A stretch of DNA of 64,000 nt from Mayamaea pseudoterrestris (lineage: Eukaryota; Bacillariophyta; Bacillariophyceae; Sellaphorales; Sellaphoraceae). The stretch is taken from positions 62,001 through 126,000 of the forward strand of contig BROI01000008.1 in assembly GCA_027923505.1 (NCBI GenBank), in the 5' to 3' direction. Under the pieces are notes generated by a model. The model was not told the DNA's origin, did not search any database, and saw only the letters and a program-made list of their open reading frames with translations. Shown here piece after piece: positions 1 to 10,897 of the stretch. The translations under genes were made by a program, and so were the position numbers. Each line of letters starts with the position of its first letter. The stretch's first letter is position 1.

Positions 1-2
1 AT

Positions 3-260
3 CATTGGGTTGCAAAGCAGCTGATCAAGGACTCTCCGAATCTCTCTGGTTTGGACAAGGAACTAGCGACGAACGAGACCTTCAAGAACCATGTCGACCT
101 CATGTCGCTGACAAAGGGCAGCTTCACGCAGTGCGTCCGCTACAGCCCAATTTTCAAATGCAAGGAGGCTGCTATCATGGCATTCTTTGGCCTCATGGAT
201 CCGTCGCCATCGAATCGATTGCCTCCGGAGGAAGTCATGAAGTTTTTGAAAGACCGTTAG
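3..260 (+). CDS. C-terminal end of an unrecognised protein (cut by the window start)
   Basis: An open frame enters at the left edge and ends with TAG at 258-260, giving the last 85 residues of a protein. The frame runs upstream of every candidate start here (HWVAKQLIKDSPNL... ending PPEEVMKFLKDR), so the gene begins outside the window. Composition is that of a soluble, lysine- and proline-containing C terminus with two cysteines and no membrane segment. I do not recognise the family. The uniform codon use and lack of low-complexity sequence make real coding likely, but a short chance frame cannot be excluded. Confidence 0.5.
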   Translation, partial: HWVAKQLIKDSPNLSGLDKELATNETFKNHVDLMSLTKGSFTQCVRYSPIFKCKEAAIMAFFGLMDPSPSNRLPPEEVMKFLKDR

Positions 261-1874
261 TGCTTGGTCACTAAACAAATATTTACTTGTTGCTGAAAAC
301 ATGTCGGTACGCGTCAACGAGCGACGATGCCAGTAAGTGTTGGCGCGCTATCGTATACTTTCAAGTAATAACGTTTATATGTGCATGATTTGAGTGATTT
401 TGTAGGTAGACCCCACCTCATTAGCCGAGTAATCTGGGCGACGAGCAGTCACCTACTACTTAGCACCAGCCTACCTGTACCAGTGGTCTTGACCCGGCTT
501 CTCAAGATGCATATTTATTCTTAAGCTCAGTCAAATACATTGGTATGTTTAGAAGCAACAAAGCATGCCTCAACCATTCCACGCCCAACGTCACTCACCG
601 ATTCACCATTCACTGCTCGATTGACGCCTCTTCGTTGGATTGATGTTCAAATGATCGGTAATTCAGCAAGCCAATTGACGTGCATGGCGACTCAAGTGAC
701 CATCCTATACTTGATTTGCCATCGTCATCGCGTTAAGCGTGTATTCTTTTGCTCGTTGCAATTTGTGACGGTGAAAAGACCGTAGCGGTCGACACACACG
801 GTGTGCCGTACGTTGGGATTTGCAACATCCCAATTGCGGCACTTTTAGTCCCGAATCAGTACAACGGCCAGAAAATGCTTTGTGTACATGCAGCATCGGC
901 CTGCGCCGCGATACAACAATAGAACGTGATTTTTAAAGTCCATCAAAGAATCAGCGGCAGCTGCAGGAAGAAGCGTTTTGTGAAGCACAGAGCGACGATG
1001 ATGCGCTGGGTATGATCGAAACCTCCCATCAACAGCTACAGGAGCTGCATGCATGCAGCTGCCGTCCCCAGCGGTTGACATTCGTTTTGCGCCGATACGG
1101 TGCAGAGGCTTTACCATGTGCACGCGCTTGATATGAGAGAACGACCCGATCCGAGACATGTCGCTCGAGACGCCATTGCTGCGTCTTGGATGTTTGATGG
1201 CGCCAGTTGACGCAAATGTCTTGCTGCCCAACGCCAAAGCAAAGAGAGACATGGCAAAAGACGTGTGTGGAGTGTAGTAGAGTCCGATGATTCGTGTATC
1301 CTCCTCGTGAGTGATAGCAATTTAGGAACCTGAATGCTTTCGGTCGTCCAATCTTCATCTAATTCAAGGTTTCACAAGCAGGTAGTCACACGAAACACAG
1401 AGATTCCAATCATTGCAAAAGTACTTGTAAATTCCGACGAATGTAGCATGCCGTTCCATCCTCCATCCTCGTCCCTCGTCCCTCATCGCCATCCGTCGCT
1501 CAGAGGCTGCCACGTAAACTTGTTTTGAAAATAAAGCCTTTATTCTGTTGAGACGGTTCGCTCAGTAGCCAATATATGCACCTATGGAGAATTACTGGAA
1601 CTTGGAAAACGTAGATGAAAGTGGCTGACGAAAAATGCTGCTCGCCCGATCGTGCGCGTTGCGTCGAAACAAACCATCTGGCGCCATGGACCAGCTTCCG
1701 TCTTGCTGCTATAGACAGAGAGTACATACATATGGAATCTCCCAGCCAATATAACGAGATGGCGAGTTCATGGTTAGTCTCGAGACATACGGTATGAAAG
1801 GTCGAAAGGACGACAAAAGATGAGGTGAGTGCTCGCCATCATTTTGGTACACTTTCATCTATAGTAGTGTGATT
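261..1874. other. Gene-poor intergenic stretch
   Basis: Several short frames of 60-135 codons overlap each other on both strands, and none shows a recognisable domain, splice pattern or biased composition. The only structure seen is a perfect 18-bp palindrome at 1043-1060 (AGCTGCATG and its mirror). It probably contains the terminator of the gene to the left and unknown spacer. Confidence 0.5.
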
Positions 1875-2219
1875 GAAACGAGTGCCAGTGAAAACTGCGT
1901 CATGAGACAATAGTACGAAACGAGTGCCAGTGTCAATTACGTCACACGGCAATAGTACGAAACGAGTGCCAGTGTCAATAACGTCAACAGGCAATAGTGT
2001 GAAACAAGTGCCAGTGAAAACTGCGTCATCTTGAGATTGAAAACTGTGTCATACATTGGTCGTGAGAAACGAGTGCCAGTGAAAACTGCGTCACAAGGCA
2101 TATAAGCGAAACGAGTGCCAGTGAAAACTGCGTCACAAGGCTTTATTACGAAACGGGTGCCAGTGAAAACTGCGTCATGCGGATATAGTACGAAACGAGT
2201 GCCAGTGAAAACTACGTCA
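1875..2219. repeat. 42-bp minisatellite, eight full units plus one partial
   Basis: Eight 28-bp conserved blocks begin at 1875, 1917, 1959, 2001, 2066, 2108, 2150 and 2192. They are separated by 14-bp variable linkers, giving a 42-bp period. A partial unit at about 2039-2051 interrupts the phase between the fourth and fifth blocks. Each block begins GAAACGAGTGCCAGTG and ends in GCGTCA (units 1, 4, 5, 6, 7) or ACGTCA (units 2, 3, 8). On the minus strand these ends read TGACGC or TGACGT, the core of bZIP/CRE-type sites. The array lies just left of the 7.3-kb duplication and is not included in it. Because 42 is a multiple of three, it stays open as a reading frame on both strands; I regard that as incidental. 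Confidence 0.85.
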
Positions 2220-2244
2220 CCAGGCTCAACCATCGGTATGATAC

Positions 2245-3603
2245 TATCATACCACCGGCAATATGCTCGCCTTCATTCTCCTCATTCAAATCCTTTGACG
2301 CGGTCTCTATCTTGAGCGACGCAACTATGAAATAAAGAGGGAAGTAATGGAACGATGAGTTAGTCTATTTCATCTTTACACCATGGAAAAGCCACCATCG
2401 ATTGGTTGCTGCCTTCTATGCGACAAGCGAAGATCACTGCTTTTTTCCATGCCACTTTCATCCCCTATGAAAGTGACAAGATGATTGAAACGATTTTCGA
2501 TTGACGTGCTCGATACATGATGAATCCGATTTCAATAGTGCTTCATCGATGCCGCGCGGAAATGTATAACCACAAGCGACGCCTGCATTACACGAGACTC
2601 AAGCCGCAACTTCTTCAACTAATTTTGTACTCGCAGCGGTATATACTCGACCGAACGCGGCAGAGGAATGGTCTAATGAGAGACTCGAGCAGCTTGTCAG
2701 AGAGATCGGGTTTTTTGTATGCACTGCTGAACCTTATGTCTTGTCGGTTGTCAGTTTGGTTCTCATTTTCGCAACAATCAACAATCTCACGAGCTTCGAA
2801 CGACTATCAATACAGTCGCAAGCTTGAAAGAAATGGATTCCCTACACGCTTTTTGAAGGATGTTAGGCTGTCGATGCACCGAGTCACTCTACTTCTGGAC
2901 ATTTTGCCTGGTATTTGTCGGCGATGCTTCTTTTTGTTGGAGAACGAACAACAAGTTGCAGTTACGCTTTCACGCTTGCTACTTTGCCATGTCAATACTC
3001 AGCTCAGAACGTTGGCAGCGACATCATGCGAAATCAATGTACTGAACAAGTTGGACACGAGCATAATGACAGTATGACAGTAGCCAACGATTGCGCGTGA
3101 TGGAATTCTTGCACTGTCGACTGTTCGTCTTGGTTCAATGGTCAATTTTCAAAGCGAGCATTGGCACGTGGAAAGATCGCCCAACTTTCGATTTGAATCA
3201 AATGCAACATTTCCGTTGCAATCTTTTGAATATTTCCAGTCTCATTGGCGATGCAGTTTACTCGAAAGCTTGAATATAGTGACTCGGCACAAGGAAGCCT
3301 TTTGCATTGTGGCTTACGCCGTATTTGCTCGTCATTATACGCTCCATCGAAACGACACTGCTGGAACAAACGCTTTCGTTGCTATCGCTTCAGGCCTGCG
3401 CTTGTTGCAGTTGACTTTGGAATTGTGGATCTCCGAGCGTGGCTCGTGTCCTTTGACTCTATCTGCATTTGCTCTCCAAACGTATACGGCAAAACCTTGC
3501 ACCGAAGTTGCTCCCACGTGTAGAGGCACGTACCGAAGGCTTGCGACGCGTGCTTACAGCAAGTCTTTGACGATTCAGTATCAGCGGACGCATCATCGTC
3601 ATC
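2245..3603. other. Upstream region of bHLH gene, copy 1; no convincing gene
   Basis: About 1.36 kb precedes the bHLH start. It holds chance frames of 186 codons (2517-3077) and 157 codons (3138-3611) that lack recognisable domains and have arginine/serine/leucine-rich, low-bias composition. The second frame overlaps the bHLH start in another phase. It is most likely promoter and 5' untranslated DNA. A non-coding upstream exon for the bHLH gene is possible. Confidence 0.45.
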
Positions 3604-4287
3604 ATGTCTAGTAACGGTGATGAGATTGTGGAGGATCCCGACAAGGGCGAGCGCAAACGACAGCGAGAGAAGCAACGTCGTTCGGACTTGGCCAATGCGT
3701 TTGATGAACTACAACTGACACTCAATCGCATTGAGCATGGGACGGATGTGTACGGCCGACCAGTCAAGGTGGAGCTGAATACGGAAACGCCAGTGACTCG
3801 CCTTGGATTGGTTCTGCAAACGACGGAAGCACTCCAGCGATTGTACCAGGAGAATGTGCACATGCGCATGTCACTCGGAGGACAATGGATACAGGATGAG
3901 AGTGTAACGGTACGTTTCGATCATTGGGCACACTAAGCTTGACTTGTACACATATCACAACAATCATCTTTTCCTTTACTCGCCTAGCGACCGCAGTATC
4001 GAACGGATCATGGGCATGCGCTCTATCCGCCGCCCCAATCGGCTTCGTACTACCAAGGCCATGGTGGAGCCACTTACACGGATGCGTATCATTCTTTGTA
4101 CCCTTCCTCCGCGTCTTCTGCTCCTAGTTACAATGGATACCATCAGATGGACGCATGGGATCGACGTGGAGGTCAAGAGCAGGATCGGCAGCATACGCTT
4201 TACCAGGAAGCGGCTTCGGCTTTGGAGCAAGCGCCTGTTCAAAATGGAGCTGGTTACAATGGGGCCAATCGTAAGAGTAGCGTTTAA
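3604..4287 (+). CDS. bHLH transcription factor (copy 1), two exons
   Basis: Exons are 3604-3909 and 3988-4287, joined in phase 0 across a 78-bp GTACGT...CTAG intron; the product is 201 residues. Residues 16-26 (ERKRQREKQRR) form a basic DNA-contact region with Glu22 and Arg25/26, the residues bHLH proteins use to read CANNTG E-boxes. Helix 1 follows (about 27-40), then a long loop and helix 2 (about 63-84, TRLGLVLQTTEALQRLYQEN). The C-terminal half (exon 2) is rich in Tyr, Gln, Ser, Gly and His and looks disordered, as activation regions often are. It should act in the nucleus as a dimer. An AATAAA lies at 4416. Its targets cannot be read from sequence. The start is the first ATG of the open frame just before the basic region. 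Confidence 0.8.
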
Positions 4288-4678
4288 ACGTTGCGTGACT
4301 GGCGAACGAACCCAGACGTACTGTATTAGCAAGGAATCTAGTAGCGGCGAGTCAAGCGATGCCGTTGCCATGGAAGTAAGCTTGTCGAGTATGCATAGCC
4401 TACGCGTTCTAGTAGAATAAATAATTTATACCCTGTACCGAATTGTTCGACTACTACACGCGCCGAGTGCACTCACTGCTTTACACTACGCTATGAATAT
4501 CCATAGACCCTGTGCATATTACATGATACGCTGATATACAAACAGTGACATATACAAACTGCTGTGGTTAATCCATTTCGTATTAACTATCGAATGAGTG
4601 CCTGCGAGTGAATGGAGTGTAAATGATGGAAAGCAAGCGAACGTTACATTTGGACCGACCAAAGCAAAACCAACGTCC
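4288..4678. other. Convergent 3' intergenic spacer, copy 1
   Basis: The spacer between the stops of the bHLH gene and the minus-strand beta-rich gene is AT-richer than its surroundings and has AATAAA at 4416. No frame with support is present. The same spacer recurs at 11582-11972. Confidence 0.5.
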
Positions 4679-5789
4679 TTAAAAGTTGACATCGCGTTTA
4701 ATGCTAACATTGGCCCCATGAATATTGGCACCATCAATGGGCATGTTGACGTTTGCCGTCCACGCCGCATCGCGCCACTCGACATTGAGTGAGTCATTGG
4801 GCTTGAGGTTTGCCGTCAAGCTCGAGTCGTCGGAAAGACGACGTTCCCACTCGACCGACAAGTCGCCATTCGAGTTGATCGTCGGCGCAACTCGATTGTC
4901 CTTGTCGAGCTGTTGGGAAATGGTGACTTGTTGGTTGTCAGCTGACGCGGTTAGCTTGACATGAGTGTTGTCGTTTCTGTAATTGACGACCACATCGCGC
5001 TGGTCCTTCTCCAAGTCGAACCTTGGAGTGACAGTGACGCGAGCGCCATTGACGTCAAGTCCCTTGGTCGCTTCCACGGAGCGAACGGTAAAGTCATTTC
5101 CGGCATTGGCAACCATGTGCACCGAAAGGTCCGAGGCCGCGTTGCCGGCATCAAGCTCCAAGTTGGCGCGCGTAAAGTCTTGGCCGTCTAGTTCCGCTCG
5201 CGCCGAAACCCCCCATCCAGAAACGTCCGTCTGCGCCTTGCCCCAGATGGATCTGAAATGAATAATAGTGAAGTGATGCAGAAATGAAGATGAGTCATTA
5301 CTATGTGAGCAGCAGCTTGGATACAATTTCAATCATCCATCCATCACTACAACCGTACAACGCAACGCACACCACACGTCACTCACCTTGGAAGAGAGGC
5401 AATGTCCGTCGTCGGTCTCGCCGCAGCCTTAATTCCATAGGAAAGGTCCAAGTCTCCCGAACGCGTCGCACTCTCCCAACTGACGACGGGATCGAGTCCA
5501 TCAAGGCCGTCGAAGGATCCGTCACGGACTGAAATCTGTGTGAAATGACAGTGAGTGAAGAAAAATACAAGCAAGTGAGTATAGAGTAAAAGCAGTAGCA
5601 GCAGCATTGAGTGCATCAGCAACTCAACGGACGTTTTAATTTGATTATGAAATGCCGACTCGTCGAATCTCTCGTATGTTGCTCATCAAGGAAGTTGAGG
5701 TACGACTTGCGAACACGTACCGAAAGCTGCGGATTTCCAGCCGACGCGGAAGCAAGGACAGCGGCAAGAGCAAGAGCGGAAAGCTTCAT
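4679..5789 (-). CDS. Secreted beta-strand-rich protein A (copy 1), three exons
   Basis: Transcribed leftward, with exons 5721-5789, 5387-5535 and 4679-5252. Donors are GTACGT and GTGAGT, acceptors CACACAG and CATTTCAG, and the product is 263 residues. Residues 1-17 (MKLSALALAAVLASASA) form a clear signal peptide. The mature part alternates hydrophobic and polar residues over many short strands and ends in Phe (KRDVNF), like the closing strand of a membrane beta-barrel. It is a diverged paralogue of the plus-strand gene at 6143: IWGKAQTDVSGWGVSARAEL here matches IWARAQQTIKGWNLSARLES there, and NGDLSVEWERR matches NGDVELEYRR. No Phe follows the signal peptide at the +1 position typical of diatom plastid leaders, so a secretory or extracellular place is more likely. 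The function is unknown to me, and a barrel is an inference. Confidence 0.75.
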
Positions 5790-6142
5790 GATGATTGTAT
5801 GACTGGCGGGAATTAACAAGCGAGCAGTGGACGAAATTGAAGTCGAATCTTGTAGTCGGTTTGTGGGGACGCAGCAGTTGCAAACAACCGAGCAGTGACA
5901 GCAAAGGTGTCAAGCCGCGGAGGTGTCAGCGCAACTGCACCTCCAAAGATCCTTCTTGGTTCACGTTGCGACATGAGTTTGAAATTTTTAGTCCCGCTGC
6001 AAGGGTCTTGATTCGATTTTCTTCGTCGAACGACGAATCCTCCGGGGCGCATCATCCAATCTTCCAAAAGCTTCCCACCATATCCACTTGTCGTCATAAT
6101 ATTCAACTACTGTTGCTATACTTGATCTTCATTATCACCATC
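5790..6142. promoter_or_regulatory. Shared divergent promoter of the beta-rich gene pair, copy 1
   Basis: Only 353 bp separate the two start codons (5789 minus, 6143 plus) of two related genes, so both promoters must lie here. No clear TATA box or factor site was identified. Head-to-head paralogues over a short spacer suggest an inverted gene duplication and probable co-expression. Confidence 0.5.
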
Positions 6143-7148
6143 ATGTACTACTCTACCACTAGTCTACTCGTTGTGCTGCTCAGTGCTGCCGCTACTGTCA
6201 ATGCCGACAAGGTTCCGTCGCAGCCACTCGTCACGCTCGGACTCAATACGGCGAACGTCATGTCACGCTTCGGAGGGCTCGAGCCGCAGGCCACTTGGTA
6301 CACTGGAACACAGACTTTTGGAGAAGTCAATGTTGATGTAAGTCAAAGATTGATGTGAAGAAGAGAGACGGACGGTGAGGAGCTATTGGATGGCTTGGAA
6401 CGAAAAATGGATCTTTTTGTTGGCTCAACGCACGCACCTCCATCCATTCATATCACCCATTCAAACTGCCACTCACGTCACCATTTTCAACTCATGCTTT
6501 TTTTATTCGCAGGGAGGAATTGACGTGCGAGTCGAAGATGTTGACATGATGCCATTCAACATCTGGGCCAGAGCTCAGCAAACAATCAAGGGATGGAACC
6601 TTTCGGCGCGCCTAGAGTCCAGCAGCAAGGCCTTGGATACCGTCGCCTGTCAGTTGCTTGCGGTCAGTGACGATGGCGCGACTCGTCTATACGCGCAAGG
6701 ATCCGCCGATGCATCCGCCAGAACCGCCATGATGGACAAGGTCACCCTCGCGCAAAAGGTTCATGGCGAGGAACTCACATTGGTGCCGGCATACCACTTT
6801 GATACCAACGAGGTCGAGCTTGGAGTCATTTACACGGGACTTTCCGACGACACGGTTGTCAACCTTGACACTTCCACCAAGGGACCGCAAATGCTCACCG
6901 TTTCGCAACGCTTTGGAGCCAACAACCGCATCATTCCTTCCGTCACAACCAACGGAGACGTTGAGTTGGAGTACCGTCGGGCGATTGACACGGGCGTATT
7001 GGCAGCCAACTACAAGCCAAACAAGAGTGTCAGCCTAAAGTGGAACGATGGACCCTGGTTGGCGACACTTGAGGCGCCCATGACTGGACCGCAGTCATTC
7101 TCAAGCGATGTTCGTCTTTCGTTCAAGCGTGACGTTCAACTCTTTTAA
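6143..7148 (+). CDS. Secreted beta-strand-rich protein B (copy 1), two exons
   Basis: Exons are 6143-6337 and 6513-7148, joined in phase 0 over a 175-bp GTAAGT...TTCGCAG intron; the product is 276 residues. The first 21 residues (MYYSTTSLLVVLLSAAATVNA) look like a signal peptide. The rest is a run of alternating-pattern strands separated by Asn/Asp/Gly turns, ending KRDVQLF with a terminal Phe. It matches protein A over the last about 200 residues, including the C-terminal KRDV motif and the NNR-IP-NGD block. The ATG at 6143 is chosen because a good signal peptide starts there, although the frame is open further upstream. I do not know its function. A lipid- or membrane-binding barrel, or a secreted beta-sandwich, are both possible. 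Confidence 0.75.
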
Positions 7149-7506
7149 GAGAGCCGTGATTTGCAATTTGAAAATGTACCCTTTGCTACTGTAGTTGATT
7201 AACAAGATTAAGCAGCCTTTGTTTGTTTTTGACTACGGCTGTGTAATACATTGGTAGGTGTACGAGGGCAAATGCAGGGAGTTGTTATCGCTAGCCTTAT
7301 TGGCGTTGAATACTTGCGACGCTCAAGGTACGCTACGCTACGGAATTTCAAAATACTCGTAGTTGAAAACAATCTCCTAATATTCGACGTCTATACGTGA
7401 GACGCCTGCTAGTCAAGCAAAGCACGTGCGAGAGAACGATAATTCCACCAAGTCCGACAGTCGGACAAGGCGCCGAGCAGAGTTAAAGCATCTTTGTTCA
7501 ACGCAC
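7149..7506. other. Convergent 3' spacer between protein B and the CobW gene, copy 1
   Basis: 358 bp of non-coding DNA between two stop codons, recurring at 14443-14800. It contains short direct echoes such as TACGCTACGCTACGG at about 7330 but no supported gene. Confidence 0.45.
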
Positions 7507-8907
7507 CTAGCTGTCTTCCTTGTACAAGCACTCCATGAGATCCTTTGTGAGTTGCTCTCGGTTTAGATTCTGCGGCAAAACCGAAACGAGTACGCATACG
7601 AAATAAATGGTGAGCGCACAATGCCACATCGTCACCCTTTTGCCTCGCACAACGCCCCAGTCTCTGAGCAAACTTACCTTGCCAATAAAGACGAACTTGT
7701 TAATCTTCTCCTCGTCGTCGCTCCATGGCTTGGAAGCTGGTCCAAAGTTGATTTGCTCGTGGACGCCTTGAAAGACAAACTTGGTATTGGCTTGTCCATG
7801 AAACGCAAGGACTCCTTTGGTGCGATACAAGTCGGCCGCTCGGTCGCGCAGCAAGGCAATCATATAATTGTTGAACCAAAGCGAATGCAGCTCTCCTTTG
7901 AACGTAATCCCGACGGACGAAACCATTTCCAGATTGTGCTTGCTGGTCTCCTGGTTTTCGAAAAAGTCCGGGTCGTAGTTTAAAATGGACTCCATGCTCT
8001 GCGATAAAAGAGCGACATATAAATCAGACGAGTGTGTGCAAATGAACGACACGAGCATGCAGTAAAAAACCGGCTCGACTCGCAAAAAGCCCAATCAAAC
8101 ATGACAATACGTACAAACGAATTCAACCCCAAAATCTTGTCCAGTGGCGCCCTTGACCGTTCCGTCTCAATCACCGTCGCAAACTTATTGATATGCGAAA
8201 GTCGCTCCTCGAGCGCCGCCTTTTCCTCCTGCGTGACGAGGTCAATTTTGTTCAACAGAATCTTGTCGGCAAAGGCGACTTGCTGCAAGGCTTCATTGGC
8301 CGATCCATCCGGCTTGACTTCATCCAAATGACGCGGCAAGTGTTTGCAGTCGGCCAAGCAGACAATGGAGTCAATAAAGTAGTGCTCCGATAGCTTGCTA
8401 TTGGTTTGTACCGTGTAAACAATGGGCGCTGGATCCGCGAGACCCGTCGTTTCCAGTAGAATCGCGTCAAAGTCCGTTCGTCGCTTGGAAAGCTGGCCGA
8501 GCGTTCGGACCAAATCGCCTCGGACCGTGCAGCAGACGCATCCATTGTCCATGGTGATCAAGTCTTCCGGAGCATCAAGAGCCTCGGCGACTGAGATTTA
8601 GTGTGATGAAATTAGCAGTGAAGAATGGAGTGAGACGAGTGAGACGAGAGAATTGAGCGAAAGGCGAAGAAACGAGCTGCAACTCTTCCAAGCTTTCCAT
8701 CTTCATTCAAACAAATCATAAGCATCAGTACTCACCAAGTCCATCATCAATGGATACTTCTCCAAACTCGTTCTCCAGAACGCAAATCTTCCACTTAGTT
8801 TGCTCCTTCAAAATGTAATTGACGAGCGTCGTCTTTCCAGCGCCGAGAAATCCTGTAATCACCGTGATTGGCGTCAATTTGGGGGTAGAAGCAGTAGCGT
8901 CTGTCAT
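7507..8907 (-). CDS. CobW/COG0523-family GTPase (copy 1), four exons
   Basis: Read leftward: exons 8736-8907, 8115-8590, 7678-7998 and 7507-7569; the product is 343 residues. The N terminus holds a P-loop GFLGAGKT (19-26) for GTP. Residues 75-78 are the family metal site CVCC (CxCC) within NGCVCCTV, 107-111 are GLADP, and 171-174 are the guanine-specific NKID. The C-terminal half (about 217-343) is a CobW C-terminal domain with LHSLWFN and GVLAFHG blocks. G3E GTPases of this group act as metallochaperones, in several cases for zinc; the metal cannot be told from sequence. The ATG at 8907 is used because the frame further upstream has only a TTG. No plastid or secretory leader is visible, so a cytosolic place is likely. 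The length fits the family. Confidence 0.9.
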
Positions 8908-9538
8908 GGCTGCGTCGTCTTGCTTGGTGTAGATGGTCAACTCGTTATACTAGGAAGAAAAAGGCTTGTGCTGCTTGGATTTCGCTCGGCGCAAGTGTGG
9001 AACGAGTGGCGCGGTTCTTTCGTGGTCGAAATGGCGCGCCACAACGTCACGCGTCCGAAATCAATCGTATCGGTACTCAAATGTATCGATTCGTTCCATT
9101 CAGTCACCATGGAGATTCGACCGTCGCATAGCATGATACGTTGCCAGCTTATCACCATGATTGGTCACTCTTGTCAGAATAACACATGGGCATGAAATTG
9201 CCATTATTCCATTCTTGTCGCATCAAGATGGCGACGAAGATTAAACGATGAAAGAAGGTGAAACGCCATTTTTGCGCGGCTGTTTCAATTGCTTAGTCTT
9301 GCATCAAAAATTAGCAATCCCCTTGTGCTTTTGTCGTGTCGAAAGCACGAGAAGGAATGACGGAAGTTGTTCGCGGAAAGAAAGTACCAATGCGAAGCAG
9401 TGGCATACTTGAATGCGCTTAAACAGGAATAGTTTCTTCATTGTTCAATTTTGTTACACATGGCACATTTGCTCAGCGGTTTCGAGCAATTTATGCAGCA
9501 GAATATGAGTACGTCTACTGATTGAAGACGTGCGTCTT
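8908..9538. other. Upstream region of CobW gene and right edge of duplication copy 1
   Basis: About 630 bp holding the CobW promoter. No supported gene is present. The last 47 bp (9491-9537) is one of the two patches where the two copies differ. The duplication junction is at 9538/9539. Confidence 0.5.
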
Positions 9539-10897
9539 TATCATACCACCGGCAATATGCTCGCCTTCATTCTCCTCATTCAAATCCTTTGACGCGGTCA
9601 CTATCTTGTGCGACGCAACTATGAAATAAAGAGGGAAGTAATGGAACGATGAGTTAGTCTATTTCATCTTTACACCATGGAAAAGCCACCATCGATTGGT
9701 TGCTGCCTTCTATGCGACAAGCGAAGATCACTGCTTTTTTCCATGCCACTTTCATCCCCTATGAAAGTGACAAGATGATTGAAACGATTTTCGATTGACG
9801 TGCTCGATACATGATGAATCCGATTTCAATAGTGCTTCATCGATGCCGCGCGGAAATGTATAACCACAAGCGACGCCTGCATTACACGAGACTCAAGCCG
9901 CAACTTCTTCAACTAATTTTGTACTCGCAGCGGTATATACTCGACCGAACGCGGCAGAGGAATGGTCTAATGAGAGACTCGAGCAGCTTGTCAGAGAGAT
10001 CGGGTTTTTTGTATGCACTGCTGAACCTTATGTCTTGTCGGTTGTCAGTTTGGTTCTCATTTTCGCAACAATCAACAATCTCACGAGCTTCGAACGACTA
10101 TCAATACAGTCGCAAGCTTGAAAGAAATGGATTCCCTACACGCTTTTTGAAGGATGTTAGGCTGTCGATGCACCGAGTCACTCTACTTCTGGACATTTTG
10201 CCTGGTATTTGTCGGCGATGCTTCTTTTTGTTGGAGAACGAACAACAAGTTGCAGTTACGCTTTCACGCTTGCTACTTTGCCATGTCAATACTCAGCTCA
10301 GAACGTTGGCAGCGACATCATGCGAAATCAATGTACTGAACAAGTTGGACACGAGCATAATGACAGTATGACAGTAGCCAACGATTGCGCGTGATGGAAT
10401 TCTTGCACTGTCGACTGTTCGTCTTGGTTCAATGGTCAATTTTCAAAGCGAGCATTGGCACGTGGAAAGATCGCCCAACTTTCGATTTGAATCAAATGCA
10501 ACATTTCCGTTGCAATCTTTTGAATATTTCCAGTCTCATTGGCGATGCAGTTTACTCGAAAGCTTGAATATAGTGACTCGGCACAAGGAAGCCTTTTGCA
10601 TTGTGGCTTACGCCGTATTTGCTCGTCATTATACGCTCCATCGAAACGACACTGCTGGAACAAACGCTTTCGTTGCTATCGCTTCAGGCCTGCGCTTGTT
10701 GCAGTTGACTTTGGAATTGTGGATCTCCGAGCGTGGCTCGTGTCCTTTGACTCTATCTGCATTTGCTCTCCAAACGTATACGGCAAAACCTTGCACCGAA
10801 GTTGCTCCCACGTGTAGAGGCACGTACCGAAGGCTTGCGACGCGTGCTTACAGCAAGTCTTTGACGATTCAGTATCAGCGGACGCATCATCGTCATC
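9539..10897. other. Upstream region of bHLH gene, copy 2
   Basis: Same sequence as 2245-3603 apart from the two edge changes. It contains the same unsupported frames (9811-10371 and 10432-10905). No gene is called. Confidence 0.45.

Larger units (their letters stand above)
2245..9538. repeat. Tandem segmental duplication, copy 1 (period 7294 bp)
   Basis: This segment recurs directly as 9539-16831. All inspected reading frames between about 2517 and 9195 recur unchanged 7294 bp downstream. The copies share TATCATACCACC at 2245 and 9539. Homology stops after GCGTCTT at 9537 and 16831. Mismatches noticed are confined to the edges: 2306/9600 and 2315/9609 at the left, and 9491, 9510, 9511, 9514 and 9521 against 16785, 16804, 16805, 16808 and 16815 at the right. 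The unit carries a bHLH gene, a divergent pair of secreted proteins and a CobW-type GTPase. Confidence 0.93.

Noticed and set aside
1043-1060. Perfect 18-bp palindrome
   Set aside because: A single palindrome of this length in 64 kb, without a nearby gene start, is weak evidence of function.
1875-2219. CRISPR-like layout: 28-bp repeats with 14-bp variable spacers
   Set aside because: Linkers are too short for CRISPR spacers and are related to each other (several end in AATAGTAC), no cas genes are present, and the context is a eukaryotic nuclear genome with introns.
1937-2315. Frames on both strands through the minisatellite (98 and 66 codons, repeat VFTGTRF or PVKTAS)
   Set aside because: They exist only because the 42-bp period is a multiple of three. 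There is no leader, no splice partner and no non-repeat coding sequence.
2517-3077. 186-codon plus frame, repeated at 9811-10371
   Set aside because: The repeat only reflects the segmental duplication. It has no domain, and three other frames overlap the same DNA.
7621-8393. Plus-strand frames such as 7621-7983 (120 codons) opposite the CobW gene
   Set aside because: They are antisense shadows of exons that carry clear CobW motifs on the minus strand.
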